A stretch of DNA of 64,000 nt from NCBI RefSeq assembly GCF_000145035.1, contig NC_014387.1, positions 1,540,001 through 1,604,000 of the forward strand, read 5' to 3'. Under the pieces are notes generated by a model. It ran no database searches. It saw only the letters and a program-made list of their open reading frames with translations, and was not told where the DNA came from. Below are positions 27,163-36,156 of the stretch, piece by piece (positions within the stretch are counted from its first letter, which is position 1; each line of letters begins with the position of its first letter). Source of the DNA: Butyrivibrio proteoclasticus B316. Lineage in GTDB: Bacteria; Bacillota; Clostridia; Lachnospirales; Lachnospiraceae. The position numbers were made by a program, and so were the translations under genes.

Positions 27163-28248
27163 ATGGCAGTAAAGAAAACAACAGGTAAAACCTCGAAAAC
27201 AACAAAAAAGATCGATCTTACCAAATATACAGATTTTATTGTAGAAGAAACTTTAGCTCTTCTTAATATTGATTCACCTACAGGATACACTGAAGAGGCA
27301 GCTGCCTGGGTTAAAAAGGAATTTGAAAAGCTTGGCTTTAAGGCTGCTCAGACTAATAAGGGTGGAATTATCGTTGATCTTACCGGTAAAGATAAAGAAA
27401 ATGGCCTTCTTTTAGAGGCTCATACTGATACTCTTGGTGGAATGGTAGCAACTATAAAGGGAAATGGAAGACTTCAGCTCACAAATCTTGGCGGAATGAA
27501 TCCTAATAATGCGGAAACAGAAAATGTAAGAGTAGTTACCAAGTTTAACGGTATCTATGAGGGAACATTCCAGCTCAATAATGCTTCGATTCATGTAAAT
27601 GGTGAATATGATGACATTAAGCGTAAATGGGATACCTGTGAAGTTGTTCTTGATGAAGATGTTAAGACCAAGGAAGAGACAGAAAAGCTTGGTGTTTCCG
27701 TTGGCGATATTGTATGCTTTGAGCCTAATGCCAGAGTAACAAAGTCTGGCTATATCAAGTCAAGATTCCTTGATGATAAGCTCAGCGTTGGAATACTTCT
27801 TGGACTTGCCAAGTATATCAAGGAAAACAAGGTTACACCTAAGAGAGCTCTTTATGCTCATATTACTGTATATGAAGAAGTTGGTCATGGCGGATGCGGA
27901 AGTGTACCGGAAGGTTGCACAGAGGCTATTTCTGTAGATATGGGTTGTGTAGGAGAGGGACTTACCTGCACAGAAAAACAGGTATCTATCTGTGCCAAGG
28001 ACAGCGGTGGCCCTTACAGCTACGAGATAGTCAAGGCTCTTACCAAAGCGGCTATTGATAGCGGAGCAGACTATGCGGTTGATATTTACCCTCATTATGG
28101 AAGTGATGTAGAGGCTACACTTCGCTCAGGTAATGACTTAAGGCATGGCCTTATAGGTGCTGGTGTCTATGCTTCTCATGGCTATGAGAGAAGCCATAGA
28201 GACGGAGCAGAAAACACACTGCGCCTTCTTATTCAGTATTCAATCTGA
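27163..28248 (+). CDS. M42 family metallopeptidase
   Basis: A cytoplasmic di-metal aminopeptidase of the M42 family (FrvX/YsdC/PepA-like), about 361 residues. Expected ligands are visible: the first His-Asp in EAHTDTLGGM, the bridging Asp in SRFLDDKLS, the Glu pair in YEEVGHGG, the Asp in SVDMGCVG, and the final His in ASHGYERSH. A Lys/Thr-rich N-terminal tail (KKTTGKTSKTTKK) precedes the domain. AAGGA precedes two nearby ATGs (27157, 27163). It lies between the flippase and ABC exporter genes and is probably independent of both. Confidence 0.9.
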   Translation: MAVKKTTGKTSKTTKKIDLTKYTDFIVEETLALLNIDSPTGYTEEAAAWVKKEFEKLGFKAAQTNKGGIIVDLTGKDKENGLLLEAHTDTLGGMVATIKGNGRLQLTNLGGMNPNNAETENVRVVTKFNGIYEGTFQLNNASIHVNGEYDDIKRKWDTCEVVLDEDVKTKEETEKLGVSVGDIVCFEPNARVTKSGYIKSRFLDDKLSVGILLGLAKYIKENKVTPKRALYAHITVYEEVGHGGCGSVPEGCTEAISVDMGCVGEGLTCTEKQVSICAKDSGGPYSYEIVKALTKAAIDSGADYAVDIYPHYGSDVEATLRSGNDLRHGLIGAGVYASHGYERSHRDGAENTLRLLIQYSI

Positions 28249-28287
28249 TAATGACTATATAAGTAAAAATATCCAGGGAGAGCTTAA

Positions 28288-30021
28288 ATGCAACTAGTTA
28301 AGAAGTTTTTGCCGTATTATAAACCCTACATTGGAGTTTTTTTGCTAGATCTTTTATGTGCATCTATTTTGTCTGTAATAGATCTTGCTTTTCCACAGTT
28401 TCTCAGAATATTAAGGGCCACGCTTTTTCTGGAGGCTCCGGATATTATATTAAAAAGGCTTGGCCTGATAGCTCTTTTGCTTGTGCTCATGTATGCTATA
28501 AGATCTCTTTGCAGATGGTATGTAACATATCAGGGACATATGATGGGAGCTAAGATGGAATCCGGTATGAGGAGAGATTTGTTTGATAAGTTCGAAGAAT
28601 TCTCTTTTTCATATTACGACTCGCACAATACAGGTGAGATGATGAGTAAACTGGTTTCTGACCTGTTTGATATTTCCGAGCTGGCTCACCATGGACCTGA
28701 GAATATATTTATTTCTGTGGTGAAAATTGTTGGTTCATTTATTCTTCTTATCAGGATAAATGTTCCCATGACTCTCTGTCTTGCGCTGGTAGTTGTTTGC
28801 ATGGCTGTTTTTGCTATCTTCCAGAATAAGAAGATGAGGACGACCTTTAGGGATAACAGGAAGAAAATAGCGGGCATTAATTCATCTCTTCAGGATACTC
28901 TTGGAGGTATTAGGGTTGTTAAGTCATTTACCGGTGAGGAAATCGAAAAGAGTAAATTTGATGACAGTAATATAGCTTTTCTTGATTCCAAACAGGCAAA
29001 TTACAGGCAGATGGCTATTTTTAATTCTGGCAACAATTTCTTTGAGGGATTGATGTTTATCACCGTTCTTGTGGCCGGAGGTTTCTTTATTGCAAAAGGG
29101 CAGATGACCGGAGAAGACCTGGCAATTTATGCTCTGTATATCAATATATTTATCAATCCGGTAAATGTTTTGGTTGAGTTTACAGAGCAGCTGCAGAAAG
29201 GTCTTGCAGGATTTGAAAGATTCATAGAGGTTGTAGAGACAAGGCCTGCAATTGTAGATAAAGAAAATGCCGCTGAACTTAAAGACGTCAAGGGTGTTAT
29301 TGATTATGAGAACGTTTCTTTTTCCTATGAAAATGATGAGGCAGTCCTCAGCAATATAAACCTTCATGTAGATGCAGGTAAATCCGTCGCTATTGTTGGA
29401 CCATCAGGTGGTGGCAAGACTACTCTTTGTTCACTTTTGCCAAGATTTTATGATGTAACAGGCGGTAGAGTTAAGATAGATGGTACTGATATCAGAGATG
29501 TGACACAGAAATCTCTAAGATCTTTTATTGGTATAGTTCAGCAGGATGTATATCTTTTTAATGGAACGGTAAAAGAGAATATTGCTTATGGAAGACTTGA
29601 TGCGACAATGGAAGAAATTGTGGAAGCAGCCAGAAATGCTGATCTTTTGGAATTCATAGAAAGCCTTCCAAATGGATTTGATACCCAGGTTGGAGAGAGG
29701 GGAGCAAGACTCTCTGGCGGTCAGAAACAGAGAATCGCAATAGCAAGAGTGTTCCTGAAGAATCCTCCAATACTGATTCTTGATGAAGCAACCAGTGCTC
29801 TTGATAATGAGAGTGAGCGTTATATTCAGGAAAGCCTGGATAAACTGGCTTATGGCAGGACTACAATAACGATTGCACACAGATTATCTACGATACTTGG
29901 AGCTGATGAGATAATCGTTCTTGATGAAGATGGAATCAAAGAGAGAGGAAATCACAAGGAACTGATCAAAAAAGGCGGACTGTATGAGAAATACTACCGC
30001 ATGCAGCTAGGTGGAATTTAA
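28288..30021 (+). CDS. ABC exporter, fused permease and ATPase (ABCB type)
   Basis: A 577-residue half-transporter. Six membrane helices lie in residues about 10-300. The nucleotide-binding domain has Walker A GPSGGGKTT (about 371-379), Q-loop IVQQDVYLF, signature LSGGQKQR (about 476-483), Walker B ILILDEATSALD and the switch His in IAHRLST. This is the MsbA/BmrA-type lipid or drug exporter architecture. The substrate is unknown, and it probably works as a homodimer since no partner half-transporter is next to it. Confidence 0.93.
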   Translation: MQLVKKFLPYYKPYIGVFLLDLLCASILSVIDLAFPQFLRILRATLFLEAPDIILKRLGLIALLLVLMYAIRSLCRWYVTYQGHMMGAKMESGMRRDLFDKFEEFSFSYYDSHNTGEMMSKLVSDLFDISELAHHGPENIFISVVKIVGSFILLIRINVPMTLCLALVVVCMAVFAIFQNKKMRTTFRDNRKKIAGINSSLQDTLGGIRVVKSFTGEEIEKSKFDDSNIAFLDSKQANYRQMAIFNSGNNFFEGLMFITVLVAGGFFIAKGQMTGEDLAIYALYINIFINPVNVLVEFTEQLQKGLAGFERFIEVVETRPAIVDKENAAELKDVKGVIDYENVSFSYENDEAVLSNINLHVDAGKSVAIVGPSGGGKTTLCSLLPRFYDVTGGRVKIDGTDIRDVTQKSLRSFIGIVQQDVYLFNGTVKENIAYGRLDATMEEIVEAARNADLLEFIESLPNGFDTQVGERGARLSGGQKQRIAIARVFLKNPPILILDEATSALDNESERYIQESLDKLAYGRTTITIAHRLSTILGADEIIVLDEDGIKERGNHKELIKKGGLYEKYYRMQLGGI

Positions 30022-30047
30022 TAGATTAGAGCTAATTGCTCATACTT

Positions 30048-30079
30048 AAGGCCGACATCTAAATGATGCCGGCCTTTGT
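30048..30079. terminator. Terminator between the convergent exporter and rqcH genes
   Basis: AAGGCCG-A-CATC pairs with GATG-C-CGGCCTT (one mismatch) over TAAAT. T-rich sequence on the plus side is short (TTTGTCTGT). Confidence 0.7.
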
Positions 30080-30148
30080 CTGTGTGTAGAATAGAGTGGT
30101 AGTCAGATTACTTAATTATAGTCACCTTTTGCCTGATATAGAAAGATA

Positions 30149-31981
30149 TCAATCGCTGATAAGCTTTAGCGCAGAAATATCAGGTGAAATTGCCATGGAG
30201 TAGTTGGTGTAATAAACTACAAATCCGGGCTTGGCTCCTCCGGGTTTTTTGACTTCTTTTCTCATAACATAGTCAATTTCAACCTTCTCCTGAACCTTTC
30301 CCTTTGAATAGTAGGCTGCAAGTGCTGCTGCTTCTTCGAAGGCTCTGTCCGGAACTTCTTTTCCGCCTGTTATCAGAACAACGTGAGATCCGGGAATCTT
30401 CTTGGCATGAAACCACCAGTCACCGCCATTTGCTGTTTTGAAGGTGAGCTCATCATTCTGGATATTGTTTTTTCCGACATAAATATCAAATCCATCACTA
30501 CTAAGATAGTGAAAAGGCTTACTTGTGATTTTTTCTTTCCTGCCGTTTTTGCCTGTGTTGTGAGATTTGATATATCCGCTGTCAGCAAGCTCCTGCTTGA
30601 TCTGAGCAAGATCGGCTTCCTTTTGGGCTATCTCCAAAGCATTCTGAATTGATTCAAGCTGGTCAATGGCTTCTTTTGTTTCCTTCATCTGTTCTTCTAA
30701 GGCTTCAGCGGTTCGCTTTAACTTGGTGTATTTGTCAAAATACTTTTTGGCATTCTGACTTGGAGTGAGGGTAGGATCAAGAGTTATAGTCACATCTTTT
30801 CCTGTATTGTAGTCATTGACAGTTATCTTTTCAGCTCCGGGTTCTGCGCTATAACCATATACAGTAAGGAGTTCTCCGTATATTCTGTACTTGTCCTTCT
30901 TTTCACTGTCCTTCATTTGCTTGAGCTGCAGATCATATTTGCGGACATTTCTTTCAAGTGAAGTCTGTACTATTTTTCTAAGGTCAACTGATTTCTGTCG
31001 TATTCTGGTTACAACATTTTTTTCGGCATAGTAGCTTTGCAAAAGGTCAGAAATAGACTCATATTCCTTGTAGGAGTATCCATTTAAATCAGAAGCCTGA
31101 TTGTTAATTGCAGATTCCTGCGCAGATAGTCCTGCGCTCATACCATATAGAGTGAGCGGGATAGAAGCATATTCTTTTGGAGCATCATCTTCATATACTA
31201 CAACAGGAGAAAAAGAGCCGTTTCTTACCAAATCCATCACATCACTAAATGCTCTGTATACTGCAATGGATTCTGCTGTATCAAGCGCAATTGCGGATTT
31301 GTCAGCATCTACGCCACTTCGATAGCAAATCTCCTGCGCAATAATGGGAGATAAACCGGTATAGCTTGAATAAATTGCCTTAAAAAGAGGCATTCCCTTA
31401 CTAAGTACACAGGAAGAAAACTCATCTGCTGTTGTAGCAAGGGGGTTAGCCTTATCCTGTGAAGGAATAAAATATTCTCGCCCAGGTAAAACCTCTCTGA
31501 CTGAACTGACAGAAGCAGGTATATGCTTGATGCTGTCGATGATGACATTGTTTTCATCAGTGAAGATAATATTACTGTACTTACCCATTATCTCAATCAA
31601 AAGAACCTTGTGGCGAAGATCACCCATTTCATCAAGATGTTCTACTTCAAAGCGGATAATTCTCTCAAGTCCGCCCGGCTGCGTGACTGACATGATGCGG
31701 CCATTCTGGATATGCTTTCTAAGGAGCATACAGAAGTTAGGGGCAGTCATTGGTGACTGCTTGCTTTCATCAGACAGATAAGCAAGCGGGAGAGAAGCAT
31801 CAGCTGAAAGAACCAGCTTCTCCTGCTTAATTCCATATTTCTCTGCATTCTCAAAAGAGAGTTTAACAGTAATAAAGAGCTCATCACTCTCGGTCTGGGC
31901 TATTTTATATATGCGACCTCCTGTTAATCTGTCGCTAAAATCTCTTGTCAGGTTTGCTATAGTAATTCCATCAAAAGCCAT
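30149..31981 (-). CDS. rqcH: RqcH / NFACT protein (ribosome quality control)
   Basis: RqcH binds stalled 50S subunits and adds C-terminal Ala tails to nascent chains for degradation. It was formerly annotated as fibronectin-binding protein. The 610-residue protein starts with the NFACT-N signature MAFDGITIANLTRDF, has a central helical coiled-coil (about 280-440), and ends with an NFACT-R domain containing GGDWWFHAKKIPGSHVVL. The start at 31981 follows GAGGAAAAAG on the minus strand; ten upstream residues are dropped. The hydrolase gene upstream ends in its own hairpin, so rqcH probably has its own promoter. Confidence 0.93.
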   Translation of the reverse strand: MAFDGITIANLTRDFSDRLTGGRIYKIAQTESDELFITVKLSFENAEKYGIKQEKLVLSADASLPLAYLSDESKQSPMTAPNFCMLLRKHIQNGRIMSVTQPGGLERIIRFEVEHLDEMGDLRHKVLLIEIMGKYSNIIFTDENNVIIDSIKHIPASVSSVREVLPGREYFIPSQDKANPLATTADEFSSCVLSKGMPLFKAIYSSYTGLSPIIAQEICYRSGVDADKSAIALDTAESIAVYRAFSDVMDLVRNGSFSPVVVYEDDAPKEYASIPLTLYGMSAGLSAQESAINNQASDLNGYSYKEYESISDLLQSYYAEKNVVTRIRQKSVDLRKIVQTSLERNVRKYDLQLKQMKDSEKKDKYRIYGELLTVYGYSAEPGAEKITVNDYNTGKDVTITLDPTLTPSQNAKKYFDKYTKLKRTAEALEEQMKETKEAIDQLESIQNALEIAQKEADLAQIKQELADSGYIKSHNTGKNGRKEKITSKPFHYLSSDGFDIYVGKNNIQNDELTFKTANGGDWWFHAKKIPGSHVVLITGGKEVPDRAFEEAAALAAYYSKGKVQEKVEIDYVMRKEVKKPGGAKPGFVVYYTNYSMAISPDISALKLISD

Positions 31982-31999
31982 TTCTTTTTCCTCAATCAT

Positions 32000-32036
32000 A
32001 AAAAGATCCAAGGCTCTTTATTTCAAGCCTTGGATA
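32000..32036 (-). terminator. Terminator between the hydrolase gene and rqcH
   Basis: ATCCAAGGCT / AGCCTTGGAT, a 10-bp perfect stem with a 10-base loop, followed on the minus strand by CTTTTT. It ends close to the rqcH ribosome binding site. Confidence 0.75.
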
Positions 32037-32102
32037 GAATTGTACACTATTCTTGCCTATGGCTCAACCTGCCTGAAAGCCGACGGCCCTTTTACGTCAT
32101 AT

Positions 32103-32133
32103 CGACTTCTTGAATCATTGATTCAAGAAGTCG
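32103..32133. repeat. Perfect 14-bp inverted repeat across the hydrolase stop codon
   Basis: CGACTTCTTGAATC and GATTCAAGAAGTCG around a 3-base centre. The left arm holds the final codons and the stop (TGA at 32115-32117 on the minus strand). No T-tract follows. It may protect the mRNA 3' end or assist termination together with the hairpin at 32006-32035. Confidence 0.7.
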
Positions 32134-32918
32134 TACATTCTGTCGCGATAGTCGGGGGCTGTGTCGAATGCTGCGTGTCCGTATCCAATATACATGTATA
32201 GCTTGAAGTCTGGTCTGTAATCAAGATTTTCAGCAATTTCCATTGTGGCATCAGAATCAAGAACCGCATCTTCAAAGACGCCGATGGCCAGAGTGGGGCA
32301 TTTGATCTTTGGTATGTCTTTGGATATATCAAAGCCTAGAATAGATTTAGCCAGAATGACAAAATTATCTAGCTCTTTGGTTGTTACACTGTTACTGACG
32401 TCAGCAAAATAGTCTTTGTAAGACTCATATACATCAGGCGGATATATCTCTTTGGCAAAGCTCTGATATAGTGTATGAGCATCGTGAGCCTTGGCAAGTT
32501 CAATCCACTTTTCGAGAACTTTTGACTGGTTTTCTTTGATGTGGGATGATGTTGATCCGAGTATAAGCTTACTTACAAGTTCCGGATATTGTATGGCTAT
32601 AACCATTGCTATCATTCCCCCTTGAGATGCTCCGAAAAGGCATATGTCTTTAAGGTCAAGCTCTTTGATCGCAGCTACCGTATCTTCAGCCATTTCATAG
32701 ATTGAATAATTGTCAGGAATATCTTTTCTTCTGTCGAATACATATATGGTGAATTCATCCTTGATCTTGGCGGGATATTCCGCCTCAACTGTATTTGCTG
32801 CCCCCATAACACTTTGAATACTAAGACCGGGAATCAGTACTAAAATACGTGATCCCGTGCCAAATTTGAAATAGTCCATTGTGAAGTTTTTGTTTGTTAC
32901 ACTGCCTTTTTCTGCCAT
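32115..32918 (-). CDS. Alpha/beta hydrolase
   Basis: A 267-residue alpha/beta-hydrolase fold protein. The nucleophile elbow is GASQGG, the acid is probably in VFEDAVLD, and the His is in GYGHAAFD. The pattern fits esterase, lipase or thioesterase-like members; the substrate is not determined by sequence. GGAGGGG lies before the ATG at 32918, which is preferred to 32945. It lies 60 bases downstream of the merR gene on the same strand and is probably co-transcribed with it, next to a divergent fatty acid synthesis operon, so a role with acyl substrates is plausible (inference). Confidence 0.85.
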   Translation of the reverse strand: MAEKGSVTNKNFTMDYFKFGTGSRILVLIPGLSIQSVMGAANTVEAEYPAKIKDEFTIYVFDRRKDIPDNYSIYEMAEDTVAAIKELDLKDICLFGASQGGMIAMVIAIQYPELVSKLILGSTSSHIKENQSKVLEKWIELAKAHDAHTLYQSFAKEIYPPDVYESYKDYFADVSNSVTTKELDNFVILAKSILGFDISKDIPKIKCPTLAIGVFEDAVLDSDATMEIAENLDYRPDFKLYMYIGYGHAAFDTAPDYRDRMYDFLNQ

Positions 32919-32978
32919 TTGATTTCCCCTCCGAATCATGTTCATGCATTGATATATACGAATGTAACACCTTCTGTG

Positions 32979-33824
32979 TCAGCTTTTAACACAAATAAAA
33001 AGATATTTAAAATATGTATGCTGTTTTTCCTTGCTGTATAGATTGATCAGACTGACGATAAACAGGTCAGATACAGCTGTAAGCCCGTGTCTTTTAATAT
33101 AGGATACCATCTTTTCGTATATTTTATCTATGCCGGTAGACCCGTGTCCGTGATAGCACGCAACTACATTGTTGCTGGGCAAGGAAAATGTATTTTCATT
33201 ATCAGCAGGAAGAAAAGACAGACTGACAATATTGTTATATACATAGCGTTTTTTGCGCATATTTTCATAGCTCATGGTAACGCCTGTTGGAAAAGATGAA
33301 AGAGTTTTATCACCTGAAGTTTTGGCCAGATGAACAGAAATATCACCGGCTATATCTGCGACATGATATGCAGTATTGCTGTCGCGGATAGGCGTAGAAG
33401 AAATACTTATATCAGGTATAAAGTCTGTAAAAACCTTATTGTACCCATGTTCTTCGCAGGTATTTAAGATCCACATGCCAAGGTGAAGTGCACTGATTTT
33501 TTTATTTATCAAAAAGAGCTCTCTCTGCATATCAAGGATTTTGGCATTGGCAAGCTTTGTTATGGCCTCTTTTGACGAAATGTAGATCATATCCCGTATT
33601 TCCTGAATCGAGCAGCCTGCCTGACGCATTGTGGTAATAAAGAAAAAAGAACTGATCTGAGCAGGAGAATAATAGTGATATCCATTCTCAGGATCGACCC
33701 GGGGAGTTATTATTTTTTGCTCATAGTAATGTCTTAGCGTATCTCTTGTTGTGCCGCATAATTTCGCGAATTGGCTGACAGTTAAAGAATACTCTTTTTC
33801 ATCGTCTTGAAAACTACTTCCCAT
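32979..33824 (-). CDS. MerR family transcriptional regulator
   Basis: A 281-residue regulator. The N-terminal winged helix-turn-helix (about 12-80) reads LTVSQFAKLCGTTRDTLRHYYEQKIITP then NGYHYYSPAQI, a classic MerR signature. A dimerisation coiled coil follows (about 85-125), then a C-terminal domain of about 150 residues resembling GyrI/BmrR-type effector-binding domains. The gene is divergent from the fatty acid operon and faces a promoter with a 19-bp spacer and dyad, so it is the obvious candidate regulator of that operon and of itself. The ligand is unknown; acyl compounds or membrane-active drugs are possible. The alpha/beta hydrolase follows in the same operon. Confidence 0.9.
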   Translation of the reverse strand: MGSSFQDDEKEYSLTVSQFAKLCGTTRDTLRHYYEQKIITPRVDPENGYHYYSPAQISSFFFITTMRQAGCSIQEIRDMIYISSKEAITKLANAKILDMQRELFLINKKISALHLGMWILNTCEEHGYNKVFTDFIPDISISSTPIRDSNTAYHVADIAGDISVHLAKTSGDKTLSSFPTGVTMSYENMRKKRYVYNNIVSLSFLPADNENTFSLPSNNVVACYHGHGSTGIDKIYEKMVSYIKRHGLTAVSDLFIVSLINLYSKEKQHTYFKYLFICVKS

Positions 33825-33860
33825 AAAGTTTTAAACCTCATAATTTCTGAAAAAAATTAC

Positions 33861-33891
33861 TTGACCTGGGGGCAACCCCCAAGATTATTGT
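33861..33891 (+). promoter_or_regulatory. MerR-type promoter/operator of the fatty acid synthesis operon
   Basis: TTGACC (33861-33866), a 19-base spacer, then TATTGT (33886-33891). The spacer contains the perfect dyad TGGGGGCAACCCCCA (33867-33881). Long 18-20 bp spacers with a centred dyad are the hallmark of promoters activated by MerR proteins by DNA distortion. It lies between the divergent merR gene and acpP, 50 bases before the acpP start. No T-tract directly follows, so it is not a standard terminator. Confidence 0.65.
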
Positions 33892-33941
33892 AACAAAAGA
33901 TTGATAATTCAAAAACTATTATTTCAAAAAGGAGAAGAAAA

Positions 33942-34175
33942 ATGAAAGACGTAAGAGGCGTGATCGTAAAAATAATTGCAGAGTATCTTGATAAGGATGA
34001 AGAAGAGGTTTCTGTTAATTCAACCTTTACAGAGATTGGACTTGATTCTCTGGACATCATGGAACTTGTTATGCAGATGCAGGAAGAACTTGATTGTAAG
34101 ATTGAACTTTCACAGGATATTACAACAATTGAGCAGCTTGCTCAGCTTATTGAGAAGCAGGGCGCAGCAGTTTGA
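33942..34175 (+). CDS. acpP: Acyl carrier protein
   Basis: Carries growing acyl chains on a 4'-phosphopantetheine arm. The 77-residue acidic helical protein has the attachment site S36 in the GLDSLDIMEL motif. AAGGAGAAG precedes the ATG. First gene of the fatty acid operon; fabK starts 27 bases after its stop. Placing ACP first fits its need for high expression. Confidence 0.97.
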   Translation: MKDVRGVIVKIIAEYLDKDEEEVSVNSTFTEIGLDSLDIMELVMQMQEELDCKIELSQDITTIEQLAQLIEKQGAAV

Positions 34176-34202
34176 CATGCTCATGTAGTGATTGGAGGAG
34201 AA

Positions 34203-35156
34203 ATGGAAAAAAATCCGGTTTGTGAACTATTGGGTATCAAGTATCCGGTAATACAGGGAGGAATGGCTTGGATAGCTGATGCAAGACTCGCCGCTGCCGT
34301 TTCTAATGCTGGTGGGCTTGGCCTTATAGCTGCCATGAATTCTAATGGTGAGCAGCTTAGAGAACAGATCATTGCTGCAAGGAAGCTTACAGATAAGCCT
34401 TTTGGAGTAAATCTAATGCTCATGAGTCCTTATATTGACCAGGCAGTTGATGTTGTGTGCCAGGAAGGTGTCAAGGTCGTGACCACCGGCGCAGGGAACC
34501 CTGCCAAATATATGGATAAGCTCTTATCTTCAGGCGTAAAAGTGATTTGCGTTGTAGCAAGTGTTGCTCTTGCGGTCATGGTAGAAAGAATGGGAGCAAG
34601 CGCGGTTGTTGCAGAAGGCTGCGAGTCAGGCGGCCATGTTGGTGAAACTACGACAATGGCTCTGGTACCACAGGTAGCTGATGCAGTAAATATTCCTGTA
34701 ATTGCTGCAGGTGGAATAGCAGATGGAAGAGGAATGGCAGCTGCTTTTATGCTGGGCGCAAGTGCAGTTCAGATGGGAACAAGATTTCTTACAGCCAAAG
34801 AATGTAGTGTTCATCAGAACTACAAGGATAAAGTACTAAAAGCCAAGGACAGAGACACTATTGTTACAGGCAAAAGCCTTGGCCACCCGGTGAGAGCTCT
34901 TAAAAATCACATGACAAGAGAGTTCATGGAAAAAGAGAATGACAGCAGCACAGCACCATCTGAACTTGAAAAGATGGGATCCGGAGCTCTTAGAAGGGCA
35001 GCTATAGAAGGAGATGTCAGAAACGGATCCTGTATGTGCGGACAGATTGCCGGTCTTGTTAATTCAGAGGACACCTGCCAGGAGATAATCACCGGTATCT
35101 GTAATGATGCCTATGAACTCATGGGGATTAATAGTCTTAAGGTTAAACCTGCATAA
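34203..35156 (+). CDS. fabK: Enoyl-ACP reductase II, FabK
   Basis: FMN-dependent enoyl-ACP reductase for the last step of each elongation cycle, structurally unrelated to FabI. The 317-residue TIM barrel of the nitronate monooxygenase/FabK family has IQGGMAWIAD near the N-terminus, VVAEGCESGGHVGE, and AAGGIADGRGMAAAFMLGASAVQMGTRF-like phosphate-binding glycines (split here for length). The ATG at 34203 follows TTGGAGGAG; an upstream GTG at 34188 lies within that site. FabK organisms are intrinsically less sensitive to FabI inhibitors (family knowledge). Confidence 0.95.
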   Translation: MEKNPVCELLGIKYPVIQGGMAWIADARLAAAVSNAGGLGLIAAMNSNGEQLREQIIAARKLTDKPFGVNLMLMSPYIDQAVDVVCQEGVKVVTTGAGNPAKYMDKLLSSGVKVICVVASVALAVMVERMGASAVVAEGCESGGHVGETTTMALVPQVADAVNIPVIAAGGIADGRGMAAAFMLGASAVQMGTRFLTAKECSVHQNYKDKVLKAKDRDTIVTGKSLGHPVRALKNHMTREFMEKENDSSTAPSELEKMGSGALRRAAIEGDVRNGSCMCGQIAGLVNSEDTCQEIITGICNDAYELMGINSLKVKPA

Positions 35157-35190
35157 CAACGCAAGGTACGCTACATTTTGAGGAGACAGT

Positions 35191-36156
35191 ATGGGAAAAA
35201 TAGCTTTTTTATTTTCTGGTCAGGGAAGTCAGTATCCGGGAATGGCCAAAGATTTATATGAGAATGTTAAAGAGGTTCATGATTTCTTTGGAGTAGCTGA
35301 AGCAATCAGACCGGGAACCATCATACAGATGCTCAAGGGGACAGATGAGGAGCTTAAGAAAACCGAGAATACTCAGCCTTGTCTTTTCCTTGCAGATATT
35401 GCCGGAGCGCTTGCTCTAGAAAGCGCAGGAATATATCCGGATGCAGTAGCAGGCTTTTCTCTTGGAGAAGTTGTAGGACTTGCTGTATCAGGGGCTCTTA
35501 CCAAATCTGAGGCCTTTAAGCTTGTATGTAAAAGAGCCGGCTTTATGCAGAAGGCATCTGAAGAAGTAAAGGGAAGTATGATTGCGGTCATAGGAATGGA
35601 CAAGGAAGAACTGATTAGTCAGTGCCGGAAATCCAAGGTTTATCCTGTTAACTTCAACTGCCCGGGGCAGATAGTTGTTTCAGGAGAAGAAGGCAATATG
35701 GATAAGTTTAAGGAAAAACTTAAAAAATCCGAAGTGAGATTTATTGAACTTAGCGTAGGAGGTTCGTTCCACACTCCTTATATGAAAGAGGCCGCAGAAA
35801 GCTTGAAGGAAGAACTCAAAGCTTCCGGAAATTATAAGCTTACTGCTACTGATAAACCTCTCTATGCAAATAAAACAGCAAGTCCATATCCCAAGGAAAC
35901 TGATGAAATGATAGATATTCTGTCTGATCAGATACAAAGCAGTGTCAGATGGGAAGATACTCTTATTAATATGGCAGAAAGCGGCGTAGATACATTTATA
36001 GAATGTGGTCCCGGAAGAACTTTGTCAGGTTTTGTAAAAAGAACTGTAAAGGGCGCCAAAATCTATAACATAAGTGATCTTAGCTCTTTAGAAAAGATAA
36101 CAAGTGAGCTGGGAACGAATGAAGAATTGCAGGCAAAGGAGCAGACCTATGCTTAA
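35191..36156 (+). CDS. fabD: Malonyl-CoA:ACP transacylase FabD
   Basis: Loads malonyl units from CoA onto ACP. The 321-residue protein has the GQGSQYPGMA N-terminal motif, nucleophile S90 in GFSLGE, and the catalytic His in GGSFHTPYM (about 193). GAGGAGACAG precedes the ATG. Its last codons overlap fabG by 8 bases. Confidence 0.96.
   Translation: MGKIAFLFSGQGSQYPGMAKDLYENVKEVHDFFGVAEAIRPGTIIQMLKGTDEELKKTENTQPCLFLADIAGALALESAGIYPDAVAGFSLGEVVGLAVSGALTKSEAFKLVCKRAGFMQKASEEVKGSMIAVIGMDKEELISQCRKSKVYPVNFNCPGQIVVSGEEGNMDKFKEKLKKSEVRFIELSVGGSFHTPYMKEAAESLKEELKASGNYKLTATDKPLYANKTASPYPKETDEMIDILSDQIQSSVRWEDTLINMAESGVDTFIECGPGRTLSGFVKRTVKGAKIYNISDLSSLEKITSELGTNEELQAKEQTYA

Noticed and set aside
33867..33881. 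GGGGG/CCCCC hairpin as a terminator of the merR or acpP transcripts
   Set aside because: No T-tract follows on the plus strand and it lies exactly between good -35 and -10 elements, so an operator fits better.
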